Shown: positions 27,042-35,585 of the stretch, piece after piece
Numbering within the stretch: position 1 is the stretch's first letter
Layout of the letters: the number at the start of each line of letters is the position of its first letter
Notes under the pieces: model-generated
What the model saw: only the letters and a program-made list of their open reading frames with translations
Told to the model about the DNA's origin: nothing
The model's database searches: none
Translations under genes and position numbers: made by a program
Assembly (NCBI RefSeq): GCF_003935425.1
Contig: NZ_RHQN01000004.1
Coordinates: 349,314 to 413,313 of the forward strand
Direction of reading: 5' to 3'
DNA length: 64,000 nucleotides
Origin: Pseudomonas sp. v388
GTDB taxonomy: Bacteria > Pseudomonadota > Gammaproteobacteria > Pseudomonadales > Pseudomonadaceae

Positions 27042-30000
27042 ATGAACCAAAAGAACGGAAGTCCAGAACAACGACGCGCCACGCTTTTTGCCAAGACGCC
27101 GGCGACCGCCACCAGTCTTTGCCCTTTCAAAGGCGCCGAGGTCGCCATCGTTCCAGTGCGCTACGCACTGGATCGCTCTCGCTACGATGTCGATTGCCAG
27201 ACCCTGAAACCGTTGCCGGCCTCAGGCGTCTGGGCTGACTTGCCAACGCTGCGCAGCCGCACCTATACCCTGCGTCAGCTCTACGACGGCTATCTCTACG
27301 TTTACGATGAAACCGCCGGCACCTTCCATGAATACGCCGTGAGCGCCTCCGATTCCACACTGGCGCGCATTGTCTGGACTGACGCGCAGGTGGGCAACGA
27401 CCAGCGAAGCGGCGCCGCCGATCCCAAGCCGTTCCTGCTCTATCCGCGCATGAACCGGCTGCACCTTGGCTTCTCGCCTCGACAATGGACCTGGGGGTTG
27501 TGTGAGCACATGCGTTCCAATGCCGACAGCCGTGCCCGCTGGATGCAGCCGCTGGACCTCGCAGCCTATTGCACCACCATGGCAGAGCCCGGCACTTTGC
27601 CCCTCAGCCGGATCGCAGAAGCGGTGGCCGACGTCGATCGTGAGAACGTAAAGCAGGACGGCCGCTTCGATGATTCCTCGGTGCCGACCACCAACGGCAA
27701 TGCCGAAGCAGCCTACAGCGCAGCGGGTTGTGCGCCAGCGGGAGCCGACGTGTATTGGCTGGGCAGCGTCCCCGACAAAGACAGCGCACTGCTCGTCGCG
27801 CTGGATGACCCGTTGGCCATGCTCACCGATCTGGGCCTGCAACTGGCGGCCGACCAGGCTGCCTTGCGCGCGTGGCAGGACGAACACGGGCATAAAGCCG
27901 GGACAGCCAAAACCGTCACCAACCTGTGCGCCAGCAGCGACAACCCGGACAATCTGCCGGCAGCGGTCAGCAACGATGTGGTGCTGACCCAGCGTTATCT
28001 GGGCGAAGTGGATGCCTGTCTTGAACGCCGGCTGACGGAAGAATCCGAACAGCTGGCAAGCTCCCTGCGCGGCGATGCGCTGATGACCCCGGTCTCGCTA
28101 CAGAGCCGGGAAATGAAAGAAGCGCTGCAGGCCAGATACGGCACCATTCTCTCCGACCAGGACTACACCTTCTGGGAACAGCGGGCCAAATGGCGGCGCG
28201 AGATCGATCTTGAAGGGGCGCGTGCCTACATCGCCAGGCATCAGCCTGCAGGCGATCTTCTGACCCAAGCGGTTCGTGACAGCCAGGCCGATCTGATCCA
28301 GTGGGCGGACTACATCGGGGTGGACCCCGGCGTCGTGTTCATCGACACCGCCAACCCCGGCAGCCTGCTCTATCTGCAAAGCATCATGAGCGAGCTGTTG
28401 ATAATTCTCGCTCAGGACGCGCATACCCACGAATGGCTACTGGAGCAGGAAGAGACGGCTACCAGCCTGTTCGGCACGATGCGCTACGGTTTTTCCGCCG
28501 GGCTCAAGGACGCGCTGCATCAGGACGCCGACCGGTTGCTCAATGGCCTCAATGACTACACCAACCTTGCTACACGTGCTGGTGAGTTGAATTCCGTGCT
28601 AAATCACCCCAGCGTTGCCGACTCGGCCTGGATGAAGCTGCTCAAGCAGGCGGTACGCGAGACTTTCAGCGCCCTGAGCGAACTCGCTGCCGGCGAAGGC
28701 AAGGGCATTGCCGAAACCATCCTCATGGCCTGGCTGCCGATGGACAGCCGACGCGTCAAAGGCGCACACCAGAACCTCACGGCCCTGATCCGCACGCTGA
28801 TGATCGGCCGGGTGTTGTCCAACTCGCCGCAGCGCCTTGCCATCGATGCCGAGGTCGGCAACCGCCTGAAAACCTGGAAACGCGAAAACCGTGTGCTGGA
28901 CCACAAGATTCGAGGTCTGCAGCGCAGCTGGCAATATCCAACCACCGGCGGGTACGACCGTCGGAGCCTGACCCGCCAGTTACAGCAACTCAATGAAACC
29001 CTGCAACTGCATTATCTGAAAATCCCGGCGCTGCTGGACTTCCAGGACAGGCAATACGCTCAACTGATAAGCAATGAGGTCCGAACCTTCCTTCAGTCAG
29101 GTCAGCCGTTCGAGCGCTGGCAAGCCACCGCCAATAACTGGATCGGACGCCAGAAGATGGACGGGGCCACAGGGATCACCTGGGGGGTGATCATGTTCAA
29201 CTTAATCAACACCGCTTTCCTCTACGCAGACCTGACCCGCGACGGGGATTTCAGCGAGCGCGATATCATCAAGGTCGGCTATGGATTGGCCTACACTGTC
29301 AACCTGCTGATGGGCGTGTACGTCACTGCGCCTTGGGCGGTGATTCAAGCCGCACAACCGTTAGTGGCAGGGGGTAAGACCGTCACCATCCTGGAGCGCT
29401 CGTCTTCGTATTGGGCAGCGCGCGGAAATCCGGTGTGGGCCGATGCGGTTCGCGGGTTTCGAGCGGGAATGGTGGCAATGGGGGCATTTGGGGTGGCGGG
29501 GGCGGTGTTGGAATGGGTAGACCTATGGCAAGACATCAAAAACGCACAAACTCCGCAAGAGAAAGCTCTCCTCTGGGTCAAATCAGGTGCCGTCGCTCTG
29601 ATGGGACTTGGGGCGTTAGCTTACCTGACCGCCGGCATCCTGCCGAAAGCCATCGCTGCAGCCGTAATGAGTGCCTGGATGCTCGGCGTCTTATCCGCGA
29701 TAGGAGTTATTTATCTTTTCAGTACCATGCTGCTCAACCACTTAAAGCAAGACAGTGTGGGGCTGTGGCTACGCAGATGCTGTTGGTCAATTTCGAATGG
29801 AAGCCGTTACCCCGACACTCCGGAAGGGGCAGCCGAAGAACAGCGCCACTTTCTGAAAATAGCACTTAGCCCGACTGTCCTGGTAAAGCAGACGTTCCAA
29901 TACGAAAATCTATTAGTCATTAACAGAGGCATCGTACGAATCCCGGCGCAAAACGGCGCATGGATACAAATTCTGTTGCCCCATAATCTGCGAGGTCGGT

Positions 30001-30425
30001 CGATTGAACTGAACATCATAAGCAGCGAACGCCCTTTGAGCATCATGACGGTTGAGAAGAGCAGCGCCAACCTGGATACATATTTCCTGAACTATGGCCA
30101 ATTTCGAAGTACCGCCTCTTTTGGTTCCGTCACAAATGAACGGCCACCCCGTAATCCAAACGACTTATGTTTTCCACCCACACCGCCTGAAGAAGACATC
30201 GTCTGGCAAACGTGGGTCCCGCTTGAAAAACAGGCTGGTTTTGTCGAACTGCAAATCTGGTTCCCCAAGGACCTTGTTGTTCCCGACTCGGAGGACACCG
30301 GATACCTCTACCAAATCGAGTCGAGCCGAGACGCAGAGATCACTGTAGACGGGCTATTACCTGTTCAACTTGAGGTAAAGACTTTGCCTCGTACCGGTTC
30401 AATGAAATTAGAGGTGCCAGCATGA
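27042..30425 (+). CDS. VasX-like pore-forming type VI secretion effector
   Basis: This 1127-residue protein starts at an ATG 7 nt after AAGGAGA. The N-terminal 120 residues ('CPFKGAEVAIVPVRYALDRSRYDVDC', 'LRSRTYTLRQLYDGYLYVYDE') match the VasX_N/BTH_I2691-type effector domain. A long helical middle region follows. Residues about 710-905 hold several membrane segments ('GVIMFNLINTAFLYADL', 'GMVAMGAFGVAGAVLEW', 'SGAVALMGLGALAYLTAGIL', 'MLGVLSAIGVIYLFSTMLL'), as in colicin-like VasX. Residues about 974-1127 are a soluble, beta-rich tail. No vgrG, hcp or adaptor gene is adjacent, so it is an orphan cargo. The last codons overlap the immunity gene (ATGA). Confidence 0.82.
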   Translation: MNQKNGSPEQRRATLFAKTPATATSLCPFKGAEVAIVPVRYALDRSRYDVDCQTLKPLPASGVWADLPTLRSRTYTLRQLYDGYLYVYDETAGTFHEYAVSASDSTLARIVWTDAQVGNDQRSGAADPKPFLLYPRMNRLHLGFSPRQWTWGLCEHMRSNADSRARWMQPLDLAAYCTTMAEPGTLPLSRIAEAVADVDRENVKQDGRFDDSSVPTTNGNAEAAYSAAGCAPAGADVYWLGSVPDKDSALLVALDDPLAMLTDLGLQLAADQAALRAWQDEHGHKAGTAKTVTNLCASSDNPDNLPAAVSNDVVLTQRYLGEVDACLERRLTEESEQLASSLRGDALMTPVSLQSREMKEALQARYGTILSDQDYTFWEQRAKWRREIDLEGARAYIARHQPAGDLLTQAVRDSQADLIQWADYIGVDPGVVFIDTANPGSLLYLQSIMSELLIILAQDAHTHEWLLEQEETATSLFGTMRYGFSAGLKDALHQDADRLLNGLNDYTNLATRAGELNSVLNHPSVADSAWMKLLKQAVRETFSALSELAAGEGKGIAETILMAWLPMDSRRVKGAHQNLTALIRTLMIGRVLSNSPQRLAIDAEVGNRLKTWKRENRVLDHKIRGLQRSWQYPTTGGYDRRSLTRQLQQLNETLQLHYLKIPALLDFQDRQYAQLISNEVRTFLQSGQPFERWQATANNWIGRQKMDGATGITWGVIMFNLINTAFLYADLTRDGDFSERDIIKVGYGLAYTVNLLMGVYVTAPWAVIQAAQPLVAGGKTVTILERSSSYWAARGNPVWADAVRGFRAGMVAMGAFGVAGAVLEWVDLWQDIKNAQTPQEKALLWVKSGAVALMGLGALAYLTAGILPKAIAAAVMSAWMLGVLSAIGVIYLFSTMLLNHLKQDSVGLWLRRCCWSISNGSRYPDTPEGAAEEQRHFLKIALSPTVLVKQTFQYENLLVINRGIVRIPAQNGAWIQILLPHNLRGRSIELNIISSERPLSIMTVEKSSANLDTYFLNYGQFRSTASFGSVTNERPPRNPNDLCFPPTPPEEDIVWQTWVPLEKQAGFVELQIWFPKDLVVPDSEDTGYLYQIESSRDAEITVDGLLPVQLEVKTLPRTGSMKLEVPA

Positions 30426-31162
30426 CGCGTTCAACGAGCGATGGACCAAATCAGAAAAAACAGTGCGAGATAAACCATCTCTCGCACACCCACGTCGATT
30501 CAAAACCAAAAACAACAGCGTTGAAATGGTCCATTAGATCAATAGCAGGCTCTCCAAAAGATCTATTTCTATTTGCAGTCCTCATGACAATCCTAACATC
30601 ATTAATGTTATCCACCATGTTCTACATGTCTTGGGAAACATTAAAAAACGATCATGAATACATGCTAACAACTATCATAATCGGCGCTGCAGGATGCAGC
30701 TTTTTTATCAAAGCAAGCCGGCAAAAAACAAATTACCGGTACACAATATACAACACAAACGCAAGACTGGTTTATGCACAACACTTTTCCAAACATGCGA
30801 AGACATTTTGTAAGATCTATGCCTTCATCTGCATATTCCTGCTGCTGTTAATGGGTCTGATGAGCGGCTCTCTGTTATTTCTGCTCGGCCCCGGCGGCAT
30901 CGCTCTAATGGCCGCCATCCGACTTCTGAACTGGAAAGTCCCGATAAAACGCGAAACCAGCCTGCCCTGGCACGAATACAACTTCGTCACCGTCGACCGT
31001 AAACGACGATTCATCGTCACTCACGTAGACGACCCGACCTTGGGTTTTGAGGCACGCCTGCCTAATGATGAACTGTTCGAAGAGTATCTGGCGTTCTTGC
31101 ACAGCGTATTGCCGGCCACGGCGCAATACACCGAGAAGAAGTGGAACGAGTCGCTCATTTGA
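30422..31162 (+). CDS. Membrane immunity protein candidate, copy 1
   Basis: This 246-residue protein has a polar N-terminus, hydrophobic spans at about 47-70, 83-96 and 132-168, and a soluble C-terminal domain ('SLPWHEYNFVTVDRKRRFIVTHVDDPTLGFEARLPNDELFEEYLAFLHSVLP'). A multi-span inner-membrane protein directly after a VasX-like toxin is the expected layout for immunity against a pore former. No family name is recognised. The 5' half is visibly AT-rich relative to its neighbours. Its ATG overlaps the effector stop by 4 bp. Confidence 0.72.
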   Translation: MTRSTSDGPNQKKQCEINHLSHTHVDSKPKTTALKWSIRSIAGSPKDLFLFAVLMTILTSLMLSTMFYMSWETLKNDHEYMLTTIIIGAAGCSFFIKASRQKTNYRYTIYNTNARLVYAQHFSKHAKTFCKIYAFICIFLLLLMGLMSGSLLFLLGPGGIALMAAIRLLNWKVPIKRETSLPWHEYNFVTVDRKRRFIVTHVDDPTLGFEARLPNDELFEEYLAFLHSVLPATAQYTEKKWNESLI

Positions 31163-31692
31163 TGCGAGCCAGTACAGTGACTGGTTATGCCCCGAGCAAA
31201 TGGCCGGGGCTAACCAACTGTTCAATCAGGATACAAATCCTGCTGCCCCATAATCTGCGGGGTCGGTCGATTGAACTGAACATCATAAGCAGCGAACGCC
31301 CTTTGAGCTTCATGACGGTTGAGAAGAGCAGCGCCAACCTGGATACATATTTCCTGGACTATGGCCAATTTCGGAATACCGCCTCTTTTGGTTCCGTCAC
31401 AAATGAACGGCCACCTCATAACCCAAACGACTTATGTTTTCCATCCACACCGCCCGAAGAAGACATCGTCTGGCAAACCTGGGTCCCGCTTGAAAAACAG
31501 GCTGGCTTTGTCGAACTGCAAATCTGGTTCCCAAAGGACCTTGTTGTTCCCGACTCGGAGGACACCGGATACCTCTACCAAATCGAGTCGAGCCGAGACG
31601 CAGAGATCACTATAGACGGGCTATTACCTGTTCAACTGGAGGTAAAGGCTTTGCCTCGTACCGGTTCATTGAAATTAGAGGTGCCAGCATGA
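31162..31692 (+). pseudogene. Orphan C-terminal fragment of the effector gene
   Basis: From 31229 the frame reproduces effector residues 974-1127 with about 8 substitutions in 154 and no stop or frameshift. The N-terminal domain, middle and membrane region are absent. An ATG at 31162 overlapping the stop of immunity copy 1 opens a 176-codon frame (MRASTVTGYAPSKWPGL...), so a short protein could be made by coupling. It overlaps immunity copy 2 (ATGA). The fragment is either a by-product of the tandem duplication or a tail cassette that can recombine into the intact effector. Confidence 0.85.
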
Positions 31693-32429
31693 CGCGTTCA
31701 ACGAGCGATGGAACGACTCAGAAAACACAGTGCGAGATAAACAACCTATCGCACACCTACGTCGGTTCAAACCAAAGAACAACAGCATTGAAATGGTCCA
31801 TTAAATCAATAGCAGGCTCTCCAAAAGACCTGCTTCTATTTGCAGTCCTCTTGGCAACCTTAACATCCTTAATGCTATCCACCGTAATCTACATGTCTTG
31901 GGACATATTCAAAAAAGATCATGAATCCCTGTTGTCAACCATAATAATCGGCGCTGCAGGATGCAGCCTTTTTATCAAAGCAAGCCGGCAAAAAACAAAT
32001 TACCGGTACACGATATACAACACAAACGCAAGACTGGTTTATGCACAGTACTCTTCCAAACACGCGAAGACATTTTGTAAAATCTTCACTTACTTTGGCA
32101 TATTCCTTTTACTACTCATGGGCTTGATGAGCGGCTCTCTGTTATTTCTGCTCGGCCCCGGCGGCATCGCTCTAATGGCGGGAATCCGACTTCTGAACTG
32201 GAAAGTCCCGATAAAACGCGAAACCAGCCTGCCCTGGCACGAATACAACTTCGTCACCGTCGACCGTAAACGACGATTCATCGTCGCTCACGTAGACGAC
32301 CCGACCTTGGGTTTTGAGGCACGCCTGCCTAATGATGAACTGTTCGAAGAGTATCTGGCGTTCTTGCACAGCGTATTGCCGGCCACGGCGCAATACACCG
32401 AGAAGAAGTGGAACGAGTCGCTCATTTGA
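31689..32429 (+). CDS. Membrane immunity protein candidate, copy 2
   Basis: This 246-residue paralogue has the same membrane plan as copy 1 and no length change. About 33 residues differ, nearly all in the first 137 (the membrane half); from about residue 138 on only two differ (A166G, T200A). It starts 4 bp inside the effector fragment, keeping the coupling. It may protect against a variant toxin, or simply be a diverging duplicate. Confidence 0.72.
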   Translation: MTRSTSDGTTQKTQCEINNLSHTYVGSNQRTTALKWSIKSIAGSPKDLLLFAVLLATLTSLMLSTVIYMSWDIFKKDHESLLSTIIIGAAGCSLFIKASRQKTNYRYTIYNTNARLVYAQYSSKHAKTFCKIFTYFGIFLLLLMGLMSGSLLFLLGPGGIALMAGIRLLNWKVPIKRETSLPWHEYNFVTVDRKRRFIVAHVDDPTLGFEARLPNDELFEEYLAFLHSVLPATAQYTEKKWNESLI

Positions 32430-32488
32430 TGCGAGCCAGTACAGTGACTGGTTATGCCCTGAGCAAATGGCCGGGGCTAACCAACTGT

Positions 32489-34723
32489 TCAATCAGCCAC
32501 CGGCACCGTAAACCGAAACTCGCTGCCCTGCCCGACCTGGCTTTCAGCCGTCAGCACCCCGCCGTGCGCCTTGACGATGCCTTGGGAGATGTACAACCCC
32601 AGGCCGGTGCCGGTGGGGTTGCCTTCCTTGACGGTCCAGTAGCGGTCGAAGATGTGCGGCAGTTGCTCCGCTGGAATGCCTTCGCCGGAGTCGCGCACGG
32701 TGAACACGACTTCGTCGCCGTTGGGCATGGCCGCCACGTCGATGCTGCCCTGTTTGGGGGTGAACTTGATGGCGTTGCCGATCAGGTTCGACAGCACCTG
32801 AAATAGCCTCTCGGGATCGGCCAGCACCTTGAGGTCGGGTTCGGCACGAAAGGAGATGTCGATGGCCTTGTCCATGGCCAGTGGCGCCAGCAGCGAATAC
32901 GCCTCTTCGAAGATCTGGCTGACGTCCAGCGACTGCGGGGTAATGGTGTAGCGCCCGGCTTCGATCTTGGACGTGTCGAGCAAGTCTTCCAGCAGCACGT
33001 TCATGCGGCTGGCGGCATGCTGCATGGTGTCGATGGCCGACGCGATGCGCCGCGAAGTGTGCGGGCCGTCGGAGCTGAACGACTTCTGCATCATGCCGCA
33101 GAGCATCGAGATCACCGTCATCGGGTTGCGCAGATCGTGGGAAACCACGGCCACCAGCTCATCACGGGCGCGGACCGCCTGCTGTTCGCGGCGTACCTGA
33201 CGGGCCAGGTCGTCTTCGAGGGCCGAGCGACGCAGGTCGCTGGCCGCGAAGATATCGCCGTGGCTCCACCTGGCGGCGATGCCCGCCATCTCGACCTTCC
33301 AGATCTCGAACGAAGTACGCGGCCGTAGACGTAATCCGGCATCGGAGTCTTCCAGGTTCAGCGGCTTGTTCGGGTCGCCGCTCCACTGGATGGTTTCCTT
33401 GACCTCGGGGCGGAACCACAGCACGCCGTTATCCACAGGCTTGGGCAGGCTCAGGGCCAGAACGCCGCTGGCCACCTGCTGGAACGCCTCGGCCGGCGGG
33501 TACAGACTCGACAGCTGGTGGCTGGCGAACACCGGCTCGGCACGGGCCATCAACCAGCGATGCAGCTCGCGTACCTGAGCGATTTCAGGGCACCGGCCGA
33601 ACCGATGCAGGGTCGGACCTTCGATGATCGCCACGCCCTGGGCGCCCACCAGATCCATCAACGTCTGCGGCTCGGCGACCAGTCCATCGAAAACGTCCTC
33701 ATCGGCAGCAACCATCGACGCGTTCAGCTGCGCGAGGGTCTGCACCTTGGCGTCGCGCTGGCGGCTGACTTCCAAAGCTTCCATCGCGCTGATCTGCAAC
33801 GACAGAACCTGGCCCAGCGCCTGGCAGGCGCTGCGCAATTCATGAGAAACGTAGAGCGGGGTGCGGTGTCCGCAACTGATCAGGCCCCAAAGCTTGTCAC
33901 CCTGGAGCAATGACACGCTCATGGACGACCGCACGCCCATGTTTTTCATGTACTGGCAGTGAATCGGCGACACGCTGCGCAGGGTCGAAAAACTCAGGTC
34001 CAGCGGCTGACCAGTGTCCGGCCGCAGCTGTGGCACCAACGGCACCGGCGTGTACTCGGCATCGGGAATGATCCGCAGCCAATTGCGGCGATACAGCTCG
34101 CGAGCCTGCTCGGGAATGTCGGACGCCGGGAAGAACAGGCCGTTGAACAGTTCCATGGCGGGCGCGGAGGCTTCGGCGATCACCTGACCATGGCCTTCTT
34201 CGGCGAAGCGATAGATCAGCACCCGGTCGTAGCCGGTCAGCTTCTGGATCTCACGAACGCTGATCTGGTACAGCGATTCCAGATCCTTGGCCGCCTGCAA
34301 CTGGCGCAGCATGCGCCCCATATGACGGGTGCCCTCGCGATCACGGCCCTGGGCGTGCTGCTCCTGGACTTCCAGTTCCAGCACCAGCACGCTCTGGTGA
34401 CGATGCAGCAGGACCTCGAACGCCACGCCATCGAAGTCGATCAGCAGCTGCTCTGCCTCGTTCAACGCCGACTCGGTGTCCAGTTTGCGGATCGACTCGA
34501 CCCGTTCGCTTCCCAGCACCTGCTGCAAGGGCTGGCCGATTACCCGTTCTGCCGCGACCCCAAGCCATGTCCGGACATTGGCGCTGACCTGCTGCACCGT
34601 CCAGTCGGGCTCAGACAGCGTGAACAACAGGCCATGGGGCTGGATCGCACCGGGAAACTGAATGGGCTCATCGGCGCAATTGGCGAGCAGGGTTTCGAAC
34701 GCGTCTTTATCGAGTTGGCTCAT
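32489..34723 (-). CDS. bphP: Bacteriophytochrome histidine kinase BphP
   Basis: This 744-residue protein has PAS-GAF-PHY-kinase layout. Cys16 in 'LLANCADEPIQFPGAIQPHGLLF' is the expected biliverdin-binding residue. The GAF domain has 'FPASDIPEQARELYRRNWLRIIPD', and the PHY tongue 'VLWFRPEVKETIQWSGDPNKP'. The kinase has 'VVSHDLRNPMTVIS' (phospho-His), 'NLIGNAIKFT', 'DSGEGIP' and 'GTGLGLYIS'. It senses red/far-red light in the cytoplasm. No receiver domain is fused and no response regulator gene is adjacent. It overlaps bphO by 4 bp. Its last bases are copied in the tandem duplication next door. Confidence 0.94.
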   Translation of the reverse strand: MSQLDKDAFETLLANCADEPIQFPGAIQPHGLLFTLSEPDWTVQQVSANVRTWLGVAAERVIGQPLQQVLGSERVESIRKLDTESALNEAEQLLIDFDGVAFEVLLHRHQSVLVLELEVQEQHAQGRDREGTRHMGRMLRQLQAAKDLESLYQISVREIQKLTGYDRVLIYRFAEEGHGQVIAEASAPAMELFNGLFFPASDIPEQARELYRRNWLRIIPDAEYTPVPLVPQLRPDTGQPLDLSFSTLRSVSPIHCQYMKNMGVRSSMSVSLLQGDKLWGLISCGHRTPLYVSHELRSACQALGQVLSLQISAMEALEVSRQRDAKVQTLAQLNASMVAADEDVFDGLVAEPQTLMDLVGAQGVAIIEGPTLHRFGRCPEIAQVRELHRWLMARAEPVFASHQLSSLYPPAEAFQQVASGVLALSLPKPVDNGVLWFRPEVKETIQWSGDPNKPLNLEDSDAGLRLRPRTSFEIWKVEMAGIAARWSHGDIFAASDLRRSALEDDLARQVRREQQAVRARDELVAVVSHDLRNPMTVISMLCGMMQKSFSSDGPHTSRRIASAIDTMQHAASRMNVLLEDLLDTSKIEAGRYTITPQSLDVSQIFEEAYSLLAPLAMDKAIDISFRAEPDLKVLADPERLFQVLSNLIGNAIKFTPKQGSIDVAAMPNGDEVVFTVRDSGEGIPAEQLPHIFDRYWTVKEGNPTGTGLGLYISQGIVKAHGGVLTAESQVGQGSEFRFTVPVAD

Positions 34724-35334
34724 ACCAGCACCTTCCGACTGTCGAGCCAGCGCTCGAAGCTTGCAAATGTGGAGTGGGCTGCGTGGGCAGCGGCCTCGAT
34801 GAGTTCGGCCTCCCGCGGCACGCCGTCCAGATGATTGAGAAAGGCTTTCCAGCGCCGACCGGTTGCATCGCCGTAGACGTCGAGAAAAGCCGCGCCGCTG
34901 CGCTCGTCCAGGCCCATGCGCGCATGCACTTCACGGCGCAGCAACTGGCCACCGAGCGTAGCGCCCTCCAGCACATACATCACACCGAGGCAGGCGCCGG
35001 GCGAGTCGACGACGGGGAGACTCCGGCATCGCGGCAGTTGGGCGATATCCACGTCGCTCATGCCCAACGCGTACAAATCCTGCACCAGTGCAGGAAGCTT
35101 GACCCGCTCTTGAGGCAGCAGCTCGTCCGGCATCAACGCGCTGGCAGTCAGCAGCGCTTCCAGCGGCTGATAAAAACCGTAGTAGGCCTGAAGCAGTCGA
35201 AGGTAGAGCGCAGGGTTCAGGCTCGGCGTGAAAAACGGCATGCGTTTTTCCATGCCGATATGCAATTCCCTTGTCGCCAAGCGCAGGGCCGGCAGCAGAG
35301 GTGCCGAGGTAGCAGGAGCAGGTGTTGCCAACAT
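34720..35334 (-). CDS. bphO: Heme oxygenase BphO
   Basis: This 204-residue protein has 'LRLATRELHIGMEKRM' (proximal heme histidine) and 'VMYVLEGATLGGQLLRREV' (the distal helix glycines). It converts heme to biliverdin, the chromophore of BphP, and the two genes are coupled by ATGA. A promoter must lie in 35335-35585, where I see no other feature. Confidence 0.92.
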   Translation of the reverse strand: MLATPAPATSAPLLPALRLATRELHIGMEKRMPFFTPSLNPALYLRLLQAYYGFYQPLEALLTASALMPDELLPQERVKLPALVQDLYALGMSDVDIAQLPRCRSLPVVDSPGACLGVMYVLEGATLGGQLLRREVHARMGLDERSGAAFLDVYGDATGRRWKAFLNHLDGVPREAELIEAAAHAAHSTFASFERWLDSRKVLV

Positions 35335-35585
35335 GCAGTAGAGTTCTCGAGAAAAGTCTGCGAAAAACGCGTCCCAGCGAACTTCGGCAAAACCGAAAGA
35401 TTGATGGAAAGCGCTTTATCGAAAGACTGTTCCAAAGCGTCCGATCATACAGAAAGTTGCTCGACTGAAAACCTGTCGACGCAAAACTTTAACTCTTGTG
35501 TCGGCTAATTCCGCCTCTTCCCCGAGAACGTCGGCCAAAAACAGGCTGGCGCGCCAACCCCTGCCATCCATTCGGATTGCGCTGA

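Larger units (their letters stand above)
29962..32496. repeat. 1267-bp tandem duplication of effector tail and immunity gene
   Basis: The sequence has a constant offset of 1267 bp without visible indels: 29962-31228 matches 31229-32495. Each unit holds the effector C-terminus (from residue 974), the whole immunity gene and the 3' flank up to the last bases of bphP ('ttcaatcag', a copy of which sits at 31221-31229). The junction at 31229 shares only a single G between donors, so the event looks like non-homologous duplication of an ancestral effector-immunity-bphP order. Confidence 0.92.

Noticed and set aside
31162-31692. Effector tail fragment as an independent functional gene
   Set aside because: It is an exact-period copy of the upstream effector 3' end and lacks a proper start; translation by coupling remains possible, so it is listed as a pseudogene.
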